From assembly GCA_003952965.2 (NCBI GenBank), contig CM025855.1:6214383-6278382 (forward strand): a stretch of 64,000 nucleotides of DNA. Direction: 5' to 3'. How positions within the stretch are numbered: the stretch's first letter is position 1; each line of letters opens with the position of its first letter. The position numbers were made by a program, and so were the translations under genes. Positions 12,701 through 25,860 of the stretch are shown here, in pieces. This DNA comes from Morella rubra (taxonomy: Eukaryota > Streptophyta > Magnoliopsida > Fagales > Myricaceae). Under the pieces are notes generated by a model. The model was not told where the DNA came from and ran no database searches. It was given only the letters and a program-made list of their open reading frames with translations.

Positions 12701-14651
12701 TAATCTGCATGATGTTGCTTATTTTAAAAGACAACCCCTAAGTAAACAAATCCCAGAATTCTGGAGGAATTTGTCCCTTGGAAAAGTCCAAGCAGGTACA
12801 ATATGGTCTTAATCATTAAAAAAAAACCAAACAAACGGCTTTAGATTCAACAGAGGTCAAGACAAGCTGTTCCGATTTAAAATGTAGTTCATGTAAGCTG
12901 TGTGTGCCCATCAAGCTATCCCTATCCTTTTAATTAGTTGCCCGAGGTGGCTAAACTCGTGCCCGAACGGATAACCTAAGACTGTTCTCCAGTTTATTAG
13001 TCCCAACCCATATTGTATATACATTTAATCTATTAGATTCTATCGCTTATAAGCAACATTGTCTTCTGTCAATGGTTTAATCAATTAGGGTTAACTTGGG
13101 CAATCAGACAAACCGACTAAGGAACACCCCGATTAAGGTGGTCTACCATACACTAACCATATATTTAGGTATTCAACTGTAAAAGCTTCATAACGTAGAA
13201 TATCCCCACTTGAACCACCGGAATTTCTCTATTAGTTTTTCCTACCCAAGATAATAATAATTACTGTCAATTTGTGAAACGACAATTACAGCTATGATTA
13301 AATGACAGTGATCCGATTTGGAATGATAGAATTAGATATCAGAAATGAGAGGTCTTCATGACCGTTCGATTCTTTGTCAAATTCCTCCTGAATTCCCTAG
13401 CAGAAGGACCCACTTCAAATGGTGGACCCAAATTACTTCCTTTTCACATGTTTTCCATTTCTTAGTTCGGATCTTTATCGGAATTATTATTATATTGAGA
13501 AAGCAATAATACCAAGGATTATATTATAATTAAATTTGGACATGATTGAGGTAGTTGAACATCTAGTCAGTCATCATTAAAATGAAAATCCTTAGATAAA
13601 GACAATTTGTTTAGTACATATGCCAAAATCAAGTAGGATACCTAGAGTTCCGTGGGCACCAATTTGCAATTTTTTTTTTTTTTTTGCCTTATTTTGACAT
13701 TGCATACCTTTATCGAGTACCCACTAAATCCCAAGAATTTATTCTTTCGGTAACATATATTATATGAAATGTCAAGGAAAAGACATCAAGGAGAAAATTA
13801 CTCGAGCAGGACTTTCATGAACATTTCAGCAAGCTACTCCCATCACTTTAGATCAATAGCGTCTAGGGCATGTGGAAATGACAATAATATATATATAACT
13901 TCCGGTCATATATCAACATTTCAAGCCATTCAAGAGGCCCAACAAAGATAATGGTAAGGGTTCCACCAATCCATTTTCTAACCCCACAAAATACGCAACT
14001 TACGAAAATCTCTTTACTCCAAAGCCAGATCCCATCGCTAAACATGCCAGAATAGAACAAAGGCACGCCAACAAAAAGAAAGGGTCAAAGAACAGCAGCA
14101 ATATATTTTTTTTTTTTTTTGGAACTTGGTCTAGGACATAACCTTCCCCACTTTTGACATAAGATGTTATTTAAACATGTAATATTCAGAATACACATGT
14201 TCTTCAACCTTCCTCAATGCAAAGAAGTTTCAACCGAAGACAGACGATGATACATGACCAAAGGAATGAACCCTTCTTGGTAACACATTATTAACAACAG
14301 GAGATGTTTAAAGACGTGAAGAACTCAAATCTTCCAACAAGAACCAAAGGAATGAATCTATTATCTCAGTTTCAAAACTAATGTGTTCAGGATGCTCCAT
14401 TAACATGGAGGTAACGTCTCCCTTAATGGCATCATGGATACAAGATCAATACACAAACCTTTAAAATTTCACGTACTTTTACAACCAAATTGTTAGACCC
14501 GGAAAAACCTCAGTGAAGCTAAGAGAGATATCGAACATGGAACTCAATGCAGGCCTTTGTAAACAGCAACATAGAGGCTTGAACATTCTAAATGCAAGGA
14601 TGGATTTTCAAATACTCAAATAACACCAGAATAATCCAAACACCTTCCCTC

Positions 14652-17600
14652 TCAGCCGAGTTTTTTATCAGATCCTTTGAGGTTGAGATTAAACCATTTC
14701 TTTTTGCCTGATTTATCCTTACCATCTGAGCTTCCATCTTCCCCAGGACTATCAGCCTTTGCATCTTCACCCGCAATTTTGCTACTGCTGCCATTACTTA
14801 AATCGGTGCCACTCCCACTACTATTGGGTACCCTGGCTACCGTGAATGAAGAATGTATATTGTCTCGCTGTTTCAGTAGGTCATCCACCTGTGTTGCAAA
14901 ACTTAAATGAGGAGATCAGAGGCACAAGCAAGAGTACAAGCTCAATATGAAGAATAATGGCAGCAAAGTTAATTAACAGGAAAAATGTGGGCCAAAATGG
15001 ACTCGGATTATTTCATGGTTTGGAACAAAATGATCTAAATGTTGAAACATGAAAAAGCAAAAGATCAAAATTGCATGTATATTGGAAAGTCCAAACATTT
15101 TAGGTGCCATCATGTAGTACAGCTTGTTACCGAAGATAAGAACTAAAGGAACAGAACAAAAAGCTAAGGAGAATACCATAATACTGAAATTCGCATGTCC
15201 GTTGTGTGTGGATATTTGTGGGGCGCAGTCACAGTAAGAAACCAGGGACAATAGTGTAAATCCATACAAATAAATGAAGATAATCAACAGATGAAACTTA
15301 CAGACTGCTTTTCCTGGGTGTATCTATTGGTTACTTCTTGAAAGCGTGCCAATGCCTTCAACATATTACAAGAAAATTGTAAGAACATACTGGAGCAACA
15401 AATACCAGTTACCCAACCATAACTAAAAGGCAGGATCTCTACCTTTCTGTATTCTGTCTCAAATTGGCGTAGCTCATTTCTCTTTCTTAAAATCTGAGCC
15501 TCGATCTCCTTCAGCTTCTCTGTTGTGTCCTCATATGACTTTGCACAAAGTGCCTCAATTGTATAGGTAGCAGTCTTAAAAAAATTGTCTCCTGAACAAA
15601 TCTCAGTATAGGTCAGTATAATAAATTAGGCAAGCAATTCTTAATAGACAAATAGCCCGTAAAGCAAGAGGATGAAGAAACAAAATAATCAGCTCACACC
15701 ATAAACAGCGAATATATGAGTTCCAGCTTTTAGTCCTGAGACCTCACAAGGTTGAAGACCTTCCAACCTTTTAAAGAACGCAGTCTCAGGGTCCTTAGCC
15801 ATTGCTAGCTGTACCAACAAACAATCAGTCATTACTTGTTCAGAAATGGCCAGCACAAATCTTGTACTCACATCTGAAGCCAACCCGATATGAGCTTGCA
15901 TACCGCATTCACAGTTGAATCCATTCTGTACACTTGAAAATGTAAGAAGTACATCCCTGCAGATGTCACCTTACCACTCTTCTCGCTGTCTTCCTGTACA
16001 GAGAAAGACAGCATTTCACGTTTACTGAGGTCATGTATGTAGTACAATTGTTACAGGACCTCAAGAATCCATGGATAAAACAAAGCTGGAAACTAACAAA
16101 AATGGATGAACACCATCACCGGGAGTTTAATGGAAACTTTGATGAAACCAATCATCAAAATAGCTGAAAATTAAGTACGTTTGCAAGCTTAGGGGGAATA
16201 AGCACAATAGTTTAATAAAAATCAAGTAGAAGCAGATACCAAGGGTAAGCTCTCTTTTCTTTTCTTGGGTACATATCGGTAAACTCTAATAGTCAATCAG
16301 CAAATGCAGAAAAAAATATGAACGCAATTTTATGACAGTCGTTCTCAAAAAAGGAAAAAAAAGGACTTTCTATATTAGAAAATCCATTCTGGGGAAGGCT
16401 GCTTTTCAATGATTGGGCTGAGATGCTTAACTTAGGAGGCTCAAAGACTTGGAGATGTATGAGCGATACTCGAGCATATTTGTGTGTTATTAGCACCCTA
16501 CTTACTTGACACCTAAAATAAGTGTGTTTTATAGACCACATAGTCTAGCATGTTGTGTGATAGGGGATAGGCTAATCTTGATAATTCCTAGTTGATTATT
16601 GCAGTGAAAAGAAAATATAGGGGGAACATTGTTACACATGAAACGAGAACATACATATAATAAGGTACTTCAAGAGTACAACAAAATTCAGGTTAAAGTG
16701 GATTAATTCACTTCATGGGAGGTTGATTTCTTTATGATCAGGCTCAGAATGTTTATAAAGATATCTTTAAATCCACAAGTCAGATATCAACTTTCCAACC
16801 TGTTAAATGCAAACTACTATAGATGAGACAGCACTAGTTTTTACATTTTTAAAAAAAATGTATTTCTGCCTTTTAACTTCTCATCCCGATATCAGAATCA
16901 TGAAATCTTGCCCAACATTTAACTAGCTGCATAAGTCATGAGATTAAAATTGAAGCAATAAAGGCTGCAGAGAACAGGTTTTGCATGAAGAGATTCAGAT
17001 ATTAAGGGGGTCTTGAAAACCACCAAGACATGTGGACGTTTATTAATTCCCACAACAGGATGCTAGAACATGGCTGACCATGGCTCACAGATACATCTTT
17101 TGCTCCAGCATGTGGTACAACTGGGAAAGGAAACTTAGGTAATTTCTCTCTGTCCCTAGCAAAGGTCAAAATCGTCACAGGAAGAACAAAACAGGCGCAG
17201 AGCACACCTGATAGTTCACAGTGAGGCATGTCAAGGGGTTAACTTTTTTTCTTTTTTTTTGATAAGTAAGTCAATCTTATTAAAGAAAAAGAAAGTTGAC
17301 AGTACAAAAGACTATACTGACAACAACAAAAGCATACACGCTAAAAAACTAAGAAAATCCAGAAAATCCACAAAAGGACAGCCTAAAACCGAATTAGCCC
17401 ACAGAAACAGAGAATGCAACAAAAAACCCCCCAAACTAGCCAAAGACACAGCCCTGTCTTCGAAACATCTCTCATTCCTTTCCCTCCACAAACTCCACCA
17501 AATGCAAGCTGGAATCATCTTCAAAAAGGCCAACGCAATTGGATCCTCAAACTTCCTCCAACAATGCAAAACATCCACTACCTTCGAAATAAGGGGTTAA

Positions 17601-20600
17601 GTTATTTCAGAATCAATGCATTTTATTCCAAGAAACCACCCAAGTCAATACTAGACCAGCAGAAATTACTCTCACTATACAAATGATATTACTCAGGTTA
17701 CTCCACATAGCTATCACTCAAGTAGGGTCCTGGGAGGATAGGCATGGATGCGGTAGAGCCAGAAGCATTTTTTCCGTGGGATAATATTACTTGCATAAAG
17801 CACAGAGAGATAGACAGAGAGCGAGAGAGAAAGCAACGTCAGAATCATGATCTCTATTTCACTCGAAAGTCAGGATGACAGAAATCTGATCAACAAGATC
17901 TTATGTATGCCTGTTCGAACTTCACTTCTAATACCAACCCTCACCTTATTTTAAAGCGATCCACTTTATGAAGTTAAATAGAAGAACAGTTAGCTGCTAA
18001 CCAAACTGATAACCCTTGGCTTTGATCCTGTTTTCCAAAAACTCAGTCCTCAGTCCTCAGTCTCTTGAACACAATCAGTTACAATTTGTGCAGAAAACTC
18101 ACCAGGCCAGGATATCTATAATCCTCAAGGCAATTGAAACTTTTGAGTATCGTTTCATAAAGGCACTGAAAATAATATGACTCAACTCCAGCTCCCGGAA
18201 ACTCAGAAGCATTGCAAGTGCCAAAACAAACCATATGATGTCAAGTGAGAATGTATCTTTACTACAAACTAATGTATCAGTCTTTGTGTTAGCATAGGTT
18301 GCCACTGGAACAGAAATCCAATTATTAACAGCAACAGTACTGAAATCTATGGTAGTGCACTCAAAGCATATACACTGAATTAATAGCAGAAAATGGATTG
18401 ATGAAGCATAGGAATGTGGGTACCTGTAATGTAGCCACCATTCACATCTTGTTCCTGGAGTTCCAAGAATCTGAAAGAATTAGATGCGCACTAGAAACAG
18501 GTTTAGGCCGTGGGGAATATTAGATTACTCTGCCTCAGCTTGTTGCTCGTTGATTGTTATTTAAGTAGCATAGACAGACGAGCAGGCAGAGAACAGCATT
18601 CAGAGCGAGCAGAAATCATAGAACTCTTGCTATTTAACGCTCGAAGTCAGGCATTCAGTACCAATCTGATCAAAAGATCAGCCTGTCAAACTTCACTACT
18701 CTAATACCAACCCTCACCTTATTTTAAAGCGATCCACTTTATCCCTCAAGAACTTAGTGAAACGGACAAAAACTGATAAAACCTTGGCTTGTTCCTGCTA
18801 AAAACTTTGTGTCCTCAGGCCAGAGCAAAGACAAAATCACCAGGCTCAGGATCATCTATAATCCTCAAGGCAATTGAAACTTTTGAGTATCGTTTCATAA
18901 AGGCACTGAAAATAATATGACTCAACTCCAGCTCCCGGAAACTCAGAAGCATTGCAAGTGCCAAAACAAACCATATGATGTCAAGTGAGAATGTATCTTT
19001 ACTACAAACTAATGTATCAGTCTTTGTGTTAGCATAGGTTGCCACTGGAACAGAAATCCAATTATTAACAGCAACAGTACTGAAATCTATGCATTTCTTC
19101 TCCCTCAATTTTCCATACAAGTAGTGCACACACGTCAAAGCATATACACTGAATTAATAGCAGAAAATGGATTGATGAAGCATAGAACAGAATGTGGGTA
19201 CCTGTAATGCCAAACCATAGCCACCATTCACATCTTGTTCAAAATAGAGTAACTGGAAAATCAAGTTCCAATATTAGAATCTGAAAGAATAGGGCAGAGA
19301 AAGTAGATGCGCACACAGACAAACAGACACCCACGTAGAAACAGGTTTAGGCCGAAAAACCAAACAATATCTTACTGGAAATCACTTAGTACCTTGAATT
19401 TGCTCTGAGCAGTTGAGATTACTCTCACTACAACCCCAGCCTCAGCTTGTTGCTCGTTGATTGTTACACCAAAGAAGTGGGCAGATTGCTTGTCTACCTG
19501 CAGTAGCATGCAAAATGAGTAAAAAGAATCCACCCAAGTGTACGACACCATCCTTATACAAACCAAGTCAGCACCTTTCCACTAACTGCTGTCCCAATTC
19601 GAAGGGGTCTGACTGTGACAGTTCCATTCAGAGCTTCTTCAAGAACATTAGCAGAAATGGTAGTCTTGATAGGAACTCCAAGCTTGCTATAGACAAATTA
19701 ACGAAAGGTTATGAAATCTGGTCAATCCCAACAACTCCGAGTCTATCAAATAAGAGATTACCTGAATAAAGCTGCAAACATTGTATTGACAGTACCAAGA
19801 TTAGATAAGTCGATTTCCATGTCCATGCCATCAGCCTCAAGAGCCTGAATAAGTCATTATAAAATACCAGGATGATTAAGAAGCAGTAAAACGCCAAAGA
19901 AGATTCCAGTGTAGTAAAAAGTCATGTGGAAGTGAGAAGATAAACTTGCAAGAACAGAAGCCCTACTCATATTTATCCTTAGAAACATAAGTCCTAAACA
20001 TAGAGCGTGCCCATAGAGGCAAATGAAAAATAAAGAATTACTGATTCCTGATATAATGCTGACAAGATACATGCCCTCAAGTACTGAAAGCAGACAAATT
20101 AAACAAGACATGGCTTTCATCAGTAAAGGTGATAATCCGACGAGACGCAAAGCAAAAAGTTATTGTCCAAGCATTTTAAAGTACTTAAAGCGGACAGAAA
20201 CTGTCTAAACAAGTCTAACTTGTGCTTGTTCCAGAATAAAAACTAAGGATGAATTGTTTAAAGCATTTTCCGGCCTTTCAGAGCATAAATTACATGTTAA
20301 ATCTACACTCTAGCCCTCCAAGAACTCTCTATCCCCAGCTTCATCAATTGCTGCTGTCATTTATTTTCAGTTAACCCATTAGTTAAGTTAGTTTTCAGTT
20401 TTATTCTCACATTTTCTGATTTTATTTGTTTTGGTTTTTATTTTACTTCCCTTGATGCCTCTTTGGGGCTGATTTGTGTTGATTTTGTTCTTTGGATGAC
20501 ATTTGAGCCAATGGTGAGTATCTGTGTACATTTGCATTGTGCTGTTTAATTAAAGAAGTTCCAACAGGCAGGTACAGCATGATGTTTGGATTTTGAGGTG

Positions 20601-22770
20601 TAGAGAAATGGTCAGTTTAAGATGTTTTGGGCTTTTTTATTGTAACTGGGTGCCTTTGGTGGCTTTGTAGTGTTGTTTTGATGCCAGTGATATTGGCAAT
20701 TGTGAGATTAAGGGTTGTTGTTGTCTGGCCAGCAACAGGGATAGTCTTTTGTGGTCTGCGGGTGGTTAAGGCTTGGTTCTGGGGGACAAGGTGCTCTTGG
20801 CTATGGGTAGTAGCGATGTACACCAGGTGTGCTTGCAGGACATTTTGGACATGGTTCTGGCTTTGGGTTCAGCAATGTGGTTACGACTTTCAGTACAAGC
20901 GATGTAATAATGGAATATTAGTGATTGTTTCAAAAAGTTAACAGAGAAATTATCACTTTTAGACTCTTTAAGTATTTCCATCCAAATTCGTTTTACAACA
21001 AACCAGACAGAACTGTACATTTTAAAATTTCCAGTGTACAACATGCCTGACTATGTCAAAGTATGACACACATGTTGGTATCATTATCCTTTCGAATATG
21101 TTTTTTCTTTTCTTCTGGCTTTTGCCCATGTATGCATGCAAAAACCCATCAATACAGAAAAAAATAACACTGAATTCAAGAAAGAGGACATTATCAAACA
21201 GGCCCTGAAGTTTGCAAATGGACGGTCAGTGAACAAGTCTAGTAAGATCCGAAAGCTATGGTACAAACCATTGTTTACTTCTAATTCACTAAGTGCAAAA
21301 GTTCCATCAGTTCACCAAACAGAAAACTTAGATGATGAGATTAAGGGTCAGGATTAACTAAAGTTATAAATCTTTCAGAATTTGTATAATGAATTTTATT
21401 TTTTTTTTCCTGCCAACATTTTGCATACAGACACACACATATAAGCATGCCCACATGCAATGCAGGCATTGACGCCACAACATTTTGCAAGAAGTAATAT
21501 AGAAAAAAAAAGAAAACAAAGAAATGCACCTCAAACCCTGCACTGTCATATTGCCGTTTCTTCTCGGGGTCAGATAAGATGCTATAAGAGTATGCAACTT
21601 CCTTGAAAAGTTCAGAAGCCTCAGGATTAGCAGCATTCTTGTCAGGATGATACCTGTCCAAATGTTTCAAAATCACATTGCATTCAACAGGCCACTTAGA
21701 TAAGCTTCATCACAATTAGTGAACAAATAAATGGACAACTCAGCAGAACAACAAAACCACATTTTAGAGAGACAGAGCACTAAAAAATTCCTCTTCTATA
21801 AAGTTATCAACTGTTTTCTTTTTCTATACACATCAGTCCAAGAACAACAGAAAAATAAGCAAGCAATTGCCTTTCTATGGAACTTTACACATCTGATTAC
21901 GTTTTTTAAGTATCTTTTAAATGATGAACCGTCACTTTTATTGACATGTAGAAAATAAATAACAACTGAGAATCAAAAGCTGAGAATAGAACTGACTGTA
22001 CAGGACTGGTTTGAAGCTTCTATAAAAAGCCGCAATGGCAACTTTCCACAAAGCGTCATGCTAATGGCCTTCGATATGCAGTTATGTATAAAACACAAAA
22101 ACCAGCTCAATTCCTGACAGAAAACTAGTGAATCCCCAACAGTTCAAATGCAAGTAGCCCTAATGCTTAAACAATTAAACTCCAGCTCAATCCCAAGCGA
22201 TTTCTCCCAAACAAAATACAGAAGTTTTAGAACTAACCTTACCAACCGCACTCCAAGGATCACATATCCACTTAATTACCAATACAAAGATACCTTTCTA
22301 AGGAAAAAAAAAATTACATCAAAACACCACCGACGACAATACAACTACATTACATTAGTGACATCTGCTACAAAAATCCCAAAACCCATCCAGCATCCAC
22401 ATTTCCAATCATGTTCTTCAGAATAATCAACTCAGTGAGCTAGAATCTAAGCATGTACCAAAACTTAATAAAGCATATTGTCCCCCATTATGTGGTCCTG
22501 AACACTAACATCCTTGGCCAACCAGAATCTAAGACGCCCATTAGCAAGGAATTAAAATAAAGGTAACGCAAAAAGCGACGTACAAACATGGAAAAAAAAT
22601 TGGAGAAATTGTATAAGAAATCTTTACTTGAGAGCGAGCTTCCGATACGCCGTTTTGATTTCCTGATCGGTGGAATCCCGCGAAACGCACAGTACCTCAT
22701 AGGGGTCTCGCCGAAGCGCTGGGGCCGATGGTCCTTCCATGTCCGAACCCGTCCCCATTCCCTCTCTCAT
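14652..22770 (-). CDS. ARL1: ARG1-family DnaJ (J-domain) protein, dnaJ16/ARL1-like
   Basis: There are eleven exons: 22770-22628, 21653-21530, 19844-19762, 19686-19575, 19497-19393, 19252-19202, 15993-15904, 15808-15700, 15591-15443, 15355-15302 and 14888-14652. All have GT-AG junctions and phase is kept throughout; the sum is 1257 nt, 418 aa. An N-terminal J domain (about 22-87) carries the Hsp70-activating HPD at 50-52. The central conserved region includes [11 protein letters not shown] and [15 protein letters not shown] coiled coil (about 290-350) and a basic C-terminal tail with [11 protein letters not shown] follow. This is the architecture of Arabidopsis ARG1/ARL1/ARL2, membrane- and cytoskeleton-associated DnaJ proteins; ARG1 and ARL2 act in root gravitropic signalling. 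It resembles ARL1 (dnaJ16) more than ARG1. An in-frame stop just before 22770 limits the start to 22770, 22758 or 22740. Intron 6 (15994-19201) holds a LINE and a tandem duplication. Confidence 0.93.
17233..17600 (-). mobile_element. 5'-truncated LINE (non-LTR retrotransposon) in DnaJ intron 6
   Basis: The insertion body spans 17243-17590 and is flanked by a perfect 10-bp duplication, AAGGGGTTAA, at 17233-17242 and 17591-17600. Read on the minus strand it encodes the C-terminal end of a plant LINE ORF2: an open frame (17578-17312) containing [16 protein letters not shown], typical of the zinc-binding region after the reverse transcriptase. It ends in a poly(A) tail, seen here as the T-rich stretch at 17243-17259. 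It is dead (5'-truncated) and sits in the same orientation as the host gene. Confidence 0.88.
17790..19480. repeat. Imperfect tandem duplication inside the DnaJ gene (intron 6 to exon 5)
   Basis: Copy A (about 17790-18560) is repeated as copy B (about 18560-19470). A segment of some 230 bp (18117-18350 and 18857-19090) is virtually identical. Elsewhere copy A lacks many short blocks. Copy A also holds remnants of exon 6 (near 18422-18455) and exon 5 (18531-18560), while the complete exons lie in copy B. The remnants are out of frame and cannot replace the real exons. It may be a true local duplication or an assembly artefact. Confidence 0.75.
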
Positions 22771-23350
22771 TCACTCTCGGCTCTCTCTCCCTCTCTCTCT
22801 GTGATTAATCTAAAAATCCTATCTTACCCTCTCAGTTGCTCTAATCATGGGATATCTAAAACCAAAAGAAAAAACAATTACCACGGAAAAAAAGTCAATT
22901 TCTCCAGCAAGCACACGCAATTCAAAGCATTATCGCATCGCTATATTTTCTCGGGAACTTGAGAAGCACGGAAATTGATGGTATGCAATAACAAAGAGCT
23001 AAGATCTAAACGAAGCACAAGCGTAATTACAGAGAAAAACAACATAAAAACGAGAGCTGTAGGGTTTTTGGTATTTACAGAAATGGAGCAGATGGGGAAA
23101 CGATTTAATTTTTCTCCTTTTCCTGTTCTATTTTTTCGTTCTTCCTCACATGCTCTCTTTCTCTCTCTTCTTCTCGTTTTCTTTTCCTTTTTCTTGTTGT
23201 GCCTCTCTCTCTTCTTCGTGAGTTTTTTTTTTTTCTCTCTCTCTCTCGGTCTCTCTTCTTCGAGAGTTCGTCTTCACGTTTTCCCTTCTTTTTTCTGTCT
23301 TTCTTTTCTTCAAACCCTCAGTAATTTCTGCTAAGGACATTTTAGTATAA
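22771..23350. promoter_or_regulatory. Upstream/leader region of the DnaJ gene, CT-rich
   Basis: There is no coding sequence. Long C/T-rich tracts lie at about 22760-22800 and 23120-23330, a composition common in plant 5' leaders and core promoters. No clear TATA box was seen. Open frames here come only from the low-complexity CT tracts. Confidence 0.4.
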
Positions 23351-23715
23351 TAAATGTTTGGAAAATTAGTAATTTAGTCACTAGGTTTATAGCACGCTGA
23401 TAGTTTAGTCATTAAATTTTATTTTTTTACTATATGGTCACTGAGAATATATAATTGTAACGATATAATCTTTCCGTTAAATCTCCGTTAATTTTTAACG
23501 AAATAGAACGTGGTCGACCGCTACAAGAACCGGTCGACCGCTACAAGTTACCGTTGCCGCAACGATAAACAAACCAGTTGGAGGTTTGACGGAAAGATCA
23601 GATCGTCACAACTATATATTTTCAGTGACTATATAGTAAAAAAATAAAATCTAATGACTAAATCGTCAGCGTGCTATAAATTTACTGACTAAATTGTCAA
23701 TTTTCCTAAATATTA
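23351..23715. mobile_element. Mutator-type MITE with 9-bp target-site duplication
   Basis: The element body is 23360-23706 (347 bp). The ends are long inverted repeats of well over 80 bp starting GGAAAATT on the left and ending AATTTTCC on the right; both arms contain TTTATAGCACGCTGA. Flanking 9-mers TAAATGTTT (23351-23359) and TAAATATTA (23707-23715) match at 7 of 9 positions. A 9-bp duplication with long TIRs is typical of Mutator-like elements. The loop has no ORF but holds a 16-bp direct repeat (GGTCGACCGCTACAAG at 23512 and 23532). Confidence 0.75.
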
Positions 23716-25240
23716 ACACAGTATTTGGAAACTTTTGTCAAAATTTTAGATATAATAATTAGTAAAAAAGTTAAGAGCGTAAAAGTTATTGAAAAAGTAA
23801 AAAAGTTTGTGAATAAAAATAAAATTTTACCAAAATTTTTGAGTAATTAAAATTTTGAATACATTAGAAAAAAAAAAAATAAATAAATAAAAAAGTGAAA
23901 AAATTGTTAAAAGAATGAAAAATAAAATTAGTGAAAATATAAAGTAAAATTTTTTTTTGTAACAATAATAAAATTTTGAGAGTTAAAATTTGAGTTCGTA
24001 AAATAACAGGCAAGAATCCTGACTCCAATGTGCTTTGCTTCTTTGCTTTGCTTTGCTTTTTTTCTTTTTTTTATACTTGTTTTTGTAAAGATAAAAGATG
24101 AATCTCAGTATATTTATAAAACTTTCTAATTCGAGAGAGCAAACAATTTGACTCGCATAGTGACCTAATTGGCACATAATTTGGAGGATACTTTCTTCTT
24201 CTTCTTCTTTTCAAAAGAAAGAGGGATCCGATGACGTTCTATCAATCTCATAATCAAACAAATAAATTATTTATATTTAAGCTAAAAAAACTTAAGATTA
24301 TTTAAAAATATCACTAATTATAAAATAACATAAAATAATTAAGAAGTTATAAATGAGTCACCATACTAGAGCGAGTACCTCTAATCTCAATAACTTAATA
24401 ACTTAATTACCTGCTGGCCAGTTCAGACTATTATTAAACATAATTTAATTTCTTATCACTTAATGATAAGATATTAAAGAAATAAATAAAGTCTAATGTT
24501 TTCCTAAGAAAAACGGACATAACATGTGCAATTTGACAATTTTATACCAGATTTCTCACCAATGTTTCCTTCTTTTTTCTTTTTTTTCTTCTGGCGTTAC
24601 TTAGTTGAGTGCATATTACTCCATGATTACCAACTCTCCAGGCCATATCACCTTCTAACAGCTCCACTCATACTCTATAGACTATACTCTATACGATTGG
24701 ATCAAAGGGTTTAAAGAAAAGCAATTGTTAGTTAATGACTCCAACCTCGTCAAACAAATTAAAATATTCGTAATACTTGGGAAGTTATCTCATTATCTAA
24801 GGGAGTAATTATTATGCAATTTTCAGAATATTTTTTTTTTATAAAAAAAAAAACAATTATCTTTTTTCGGTTATATCATTTTGATCACTGTATTCTAGAA
24901 ACATTAATAAGGGACGCAAAGAGAACTAGAGAAGGTTTGGAGTCTGGGTTGTTTGAGCTTGAGCTTGGGACAGGATCCAATCGGTCTGAATGGCGAGCGA
25001 AACGGAGGAGTTGCCGGAGAGGGCTTGGGAAGAGCTGGGCTAAGGCATTGTATGGTCTAATACTACTTGAAGCTACTAATATTAAAAGTTTTGAATCAGG
25101 AGGAGAAAATGGCATGCGGATATACAAAGACAAATCGTTGAGGCTACCGGTCAGACGTGAAATGTAGATACAAGAAAAGCAAGTCAGGGAGGCAGAGGGA
25201 ACAAATATCGGATTTTTGAAACAGGCACTACTTTCTTTTA
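23716..25240. other. AT-rich intergenic DNA, nothing recognised
   Basis: Long A/T-rich tracts and chance ORFs only; no domain, RNA gene or clear repeat is seen. Confidence 0.5.
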
Positions 25241-25244
25241 ATGC

Positions 25245-25860
25245 CTTTGGAGATGTCCATCCATCACGTCAGTTCTATTTACGATACGAATCATGACATC
25301 AATAAGTTTCTAACCATCACTGAACAAACCCCCAAGAAAAGGGTAAGTTTCTATACAATTTCCATCTGGTAAGGTGAAAAAAGAGTATAGAGTTGAAATG
25401 TTTATACCACTGCTCGGTGTTGTACTTCCAAGTAAGCTTGACTTCATGAAACTAGCTTGAGTTTGTATTTGCCAATTCAGTCTCCAAGAGTTGCAATCGA
25501 ACCACATCCTTCTTGTTAAACAACCCATCAAGGATAGTTCAAATATTGGCGGCTGAAGTGCACTTGATGATGTTCTCGAACAAATCATGAGATAAAGATC
25601 TCTTCAGGATAGACTCCGACTTTTGCATTTGCAATGCCCCATTTATTCAATGCATCAGTATTTTCCAGAGTACTGTCCGGAGGATTCACATCAGTGCTAC
25701 CAATAACTTCCCACAAATCTTCTCCTACAAGATAATACTCCATACATGATCTCTATATTTTGTAGTTAAACTGATTGAGCAACTCAATCCCGAAACTGTT
25801 GAAGTGTCCACCTGAATCCATCTCCTCAACACTAGTTGATCTTCTTCACCAAGGATGAAT
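25245..25860 (-). pseudogene. Decayed Ty1/copia gag (UBN2/DUF4219-type) fragment
   Basis: Read on the minus strand, pieces of a copia-type gag polypeptide appear in order: RSCMEYYLVGEDLWEV, then SLSHDLFENIIKC, then LDGLFNKKDVVRLQLLE. In functional copies these form one reading frame. Here they are split by in-frame stops (for example a TAG just before RSCMEYY and a TGA before the LDGLFNKK piece) and by at least one frameshift near 25615. No protease, integrase or RT segment follows. It is a dead fragment; no LTR was firmly identified. Confidence 0.75.

Larger units (their letters stand above)
7730..14587. other. Intergenic region with microsatellites, no gene recognised
   Basis: No ORF here has a recognisable domain; the longest is 146 codons at 10603-11043 minus, with composition like random sequence. 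CT-rich and AT-rich simple repeats occur at several places. The 3' UTR of the DnaJ gene probably occupies the last few hundred bases. I see no RNA gene. Confidence 0.55.

Noticed and set aside
18815-19138. 107-codon ORF, similar to one at 18099-18305
   Set aside because: Both are inside the duplicated intron segment of the DnaJ gene; their similarity comes from the duplication, not from coding.
20627-20941. 104-codon Trp/Val-rich plus-strand ORF
   Set aside because: It lies in intron 2 of the DnaJ gene on the opposite strand; the composition reflects GT-rich DNA and no family is recognised.
22588-23334. Two plus-strand ORFs of about 120 codons rich in Ser/Leu/Phe
   Set aside because: They are antisense to DnaJ exon 1 or in CT tracts of the upstream region.
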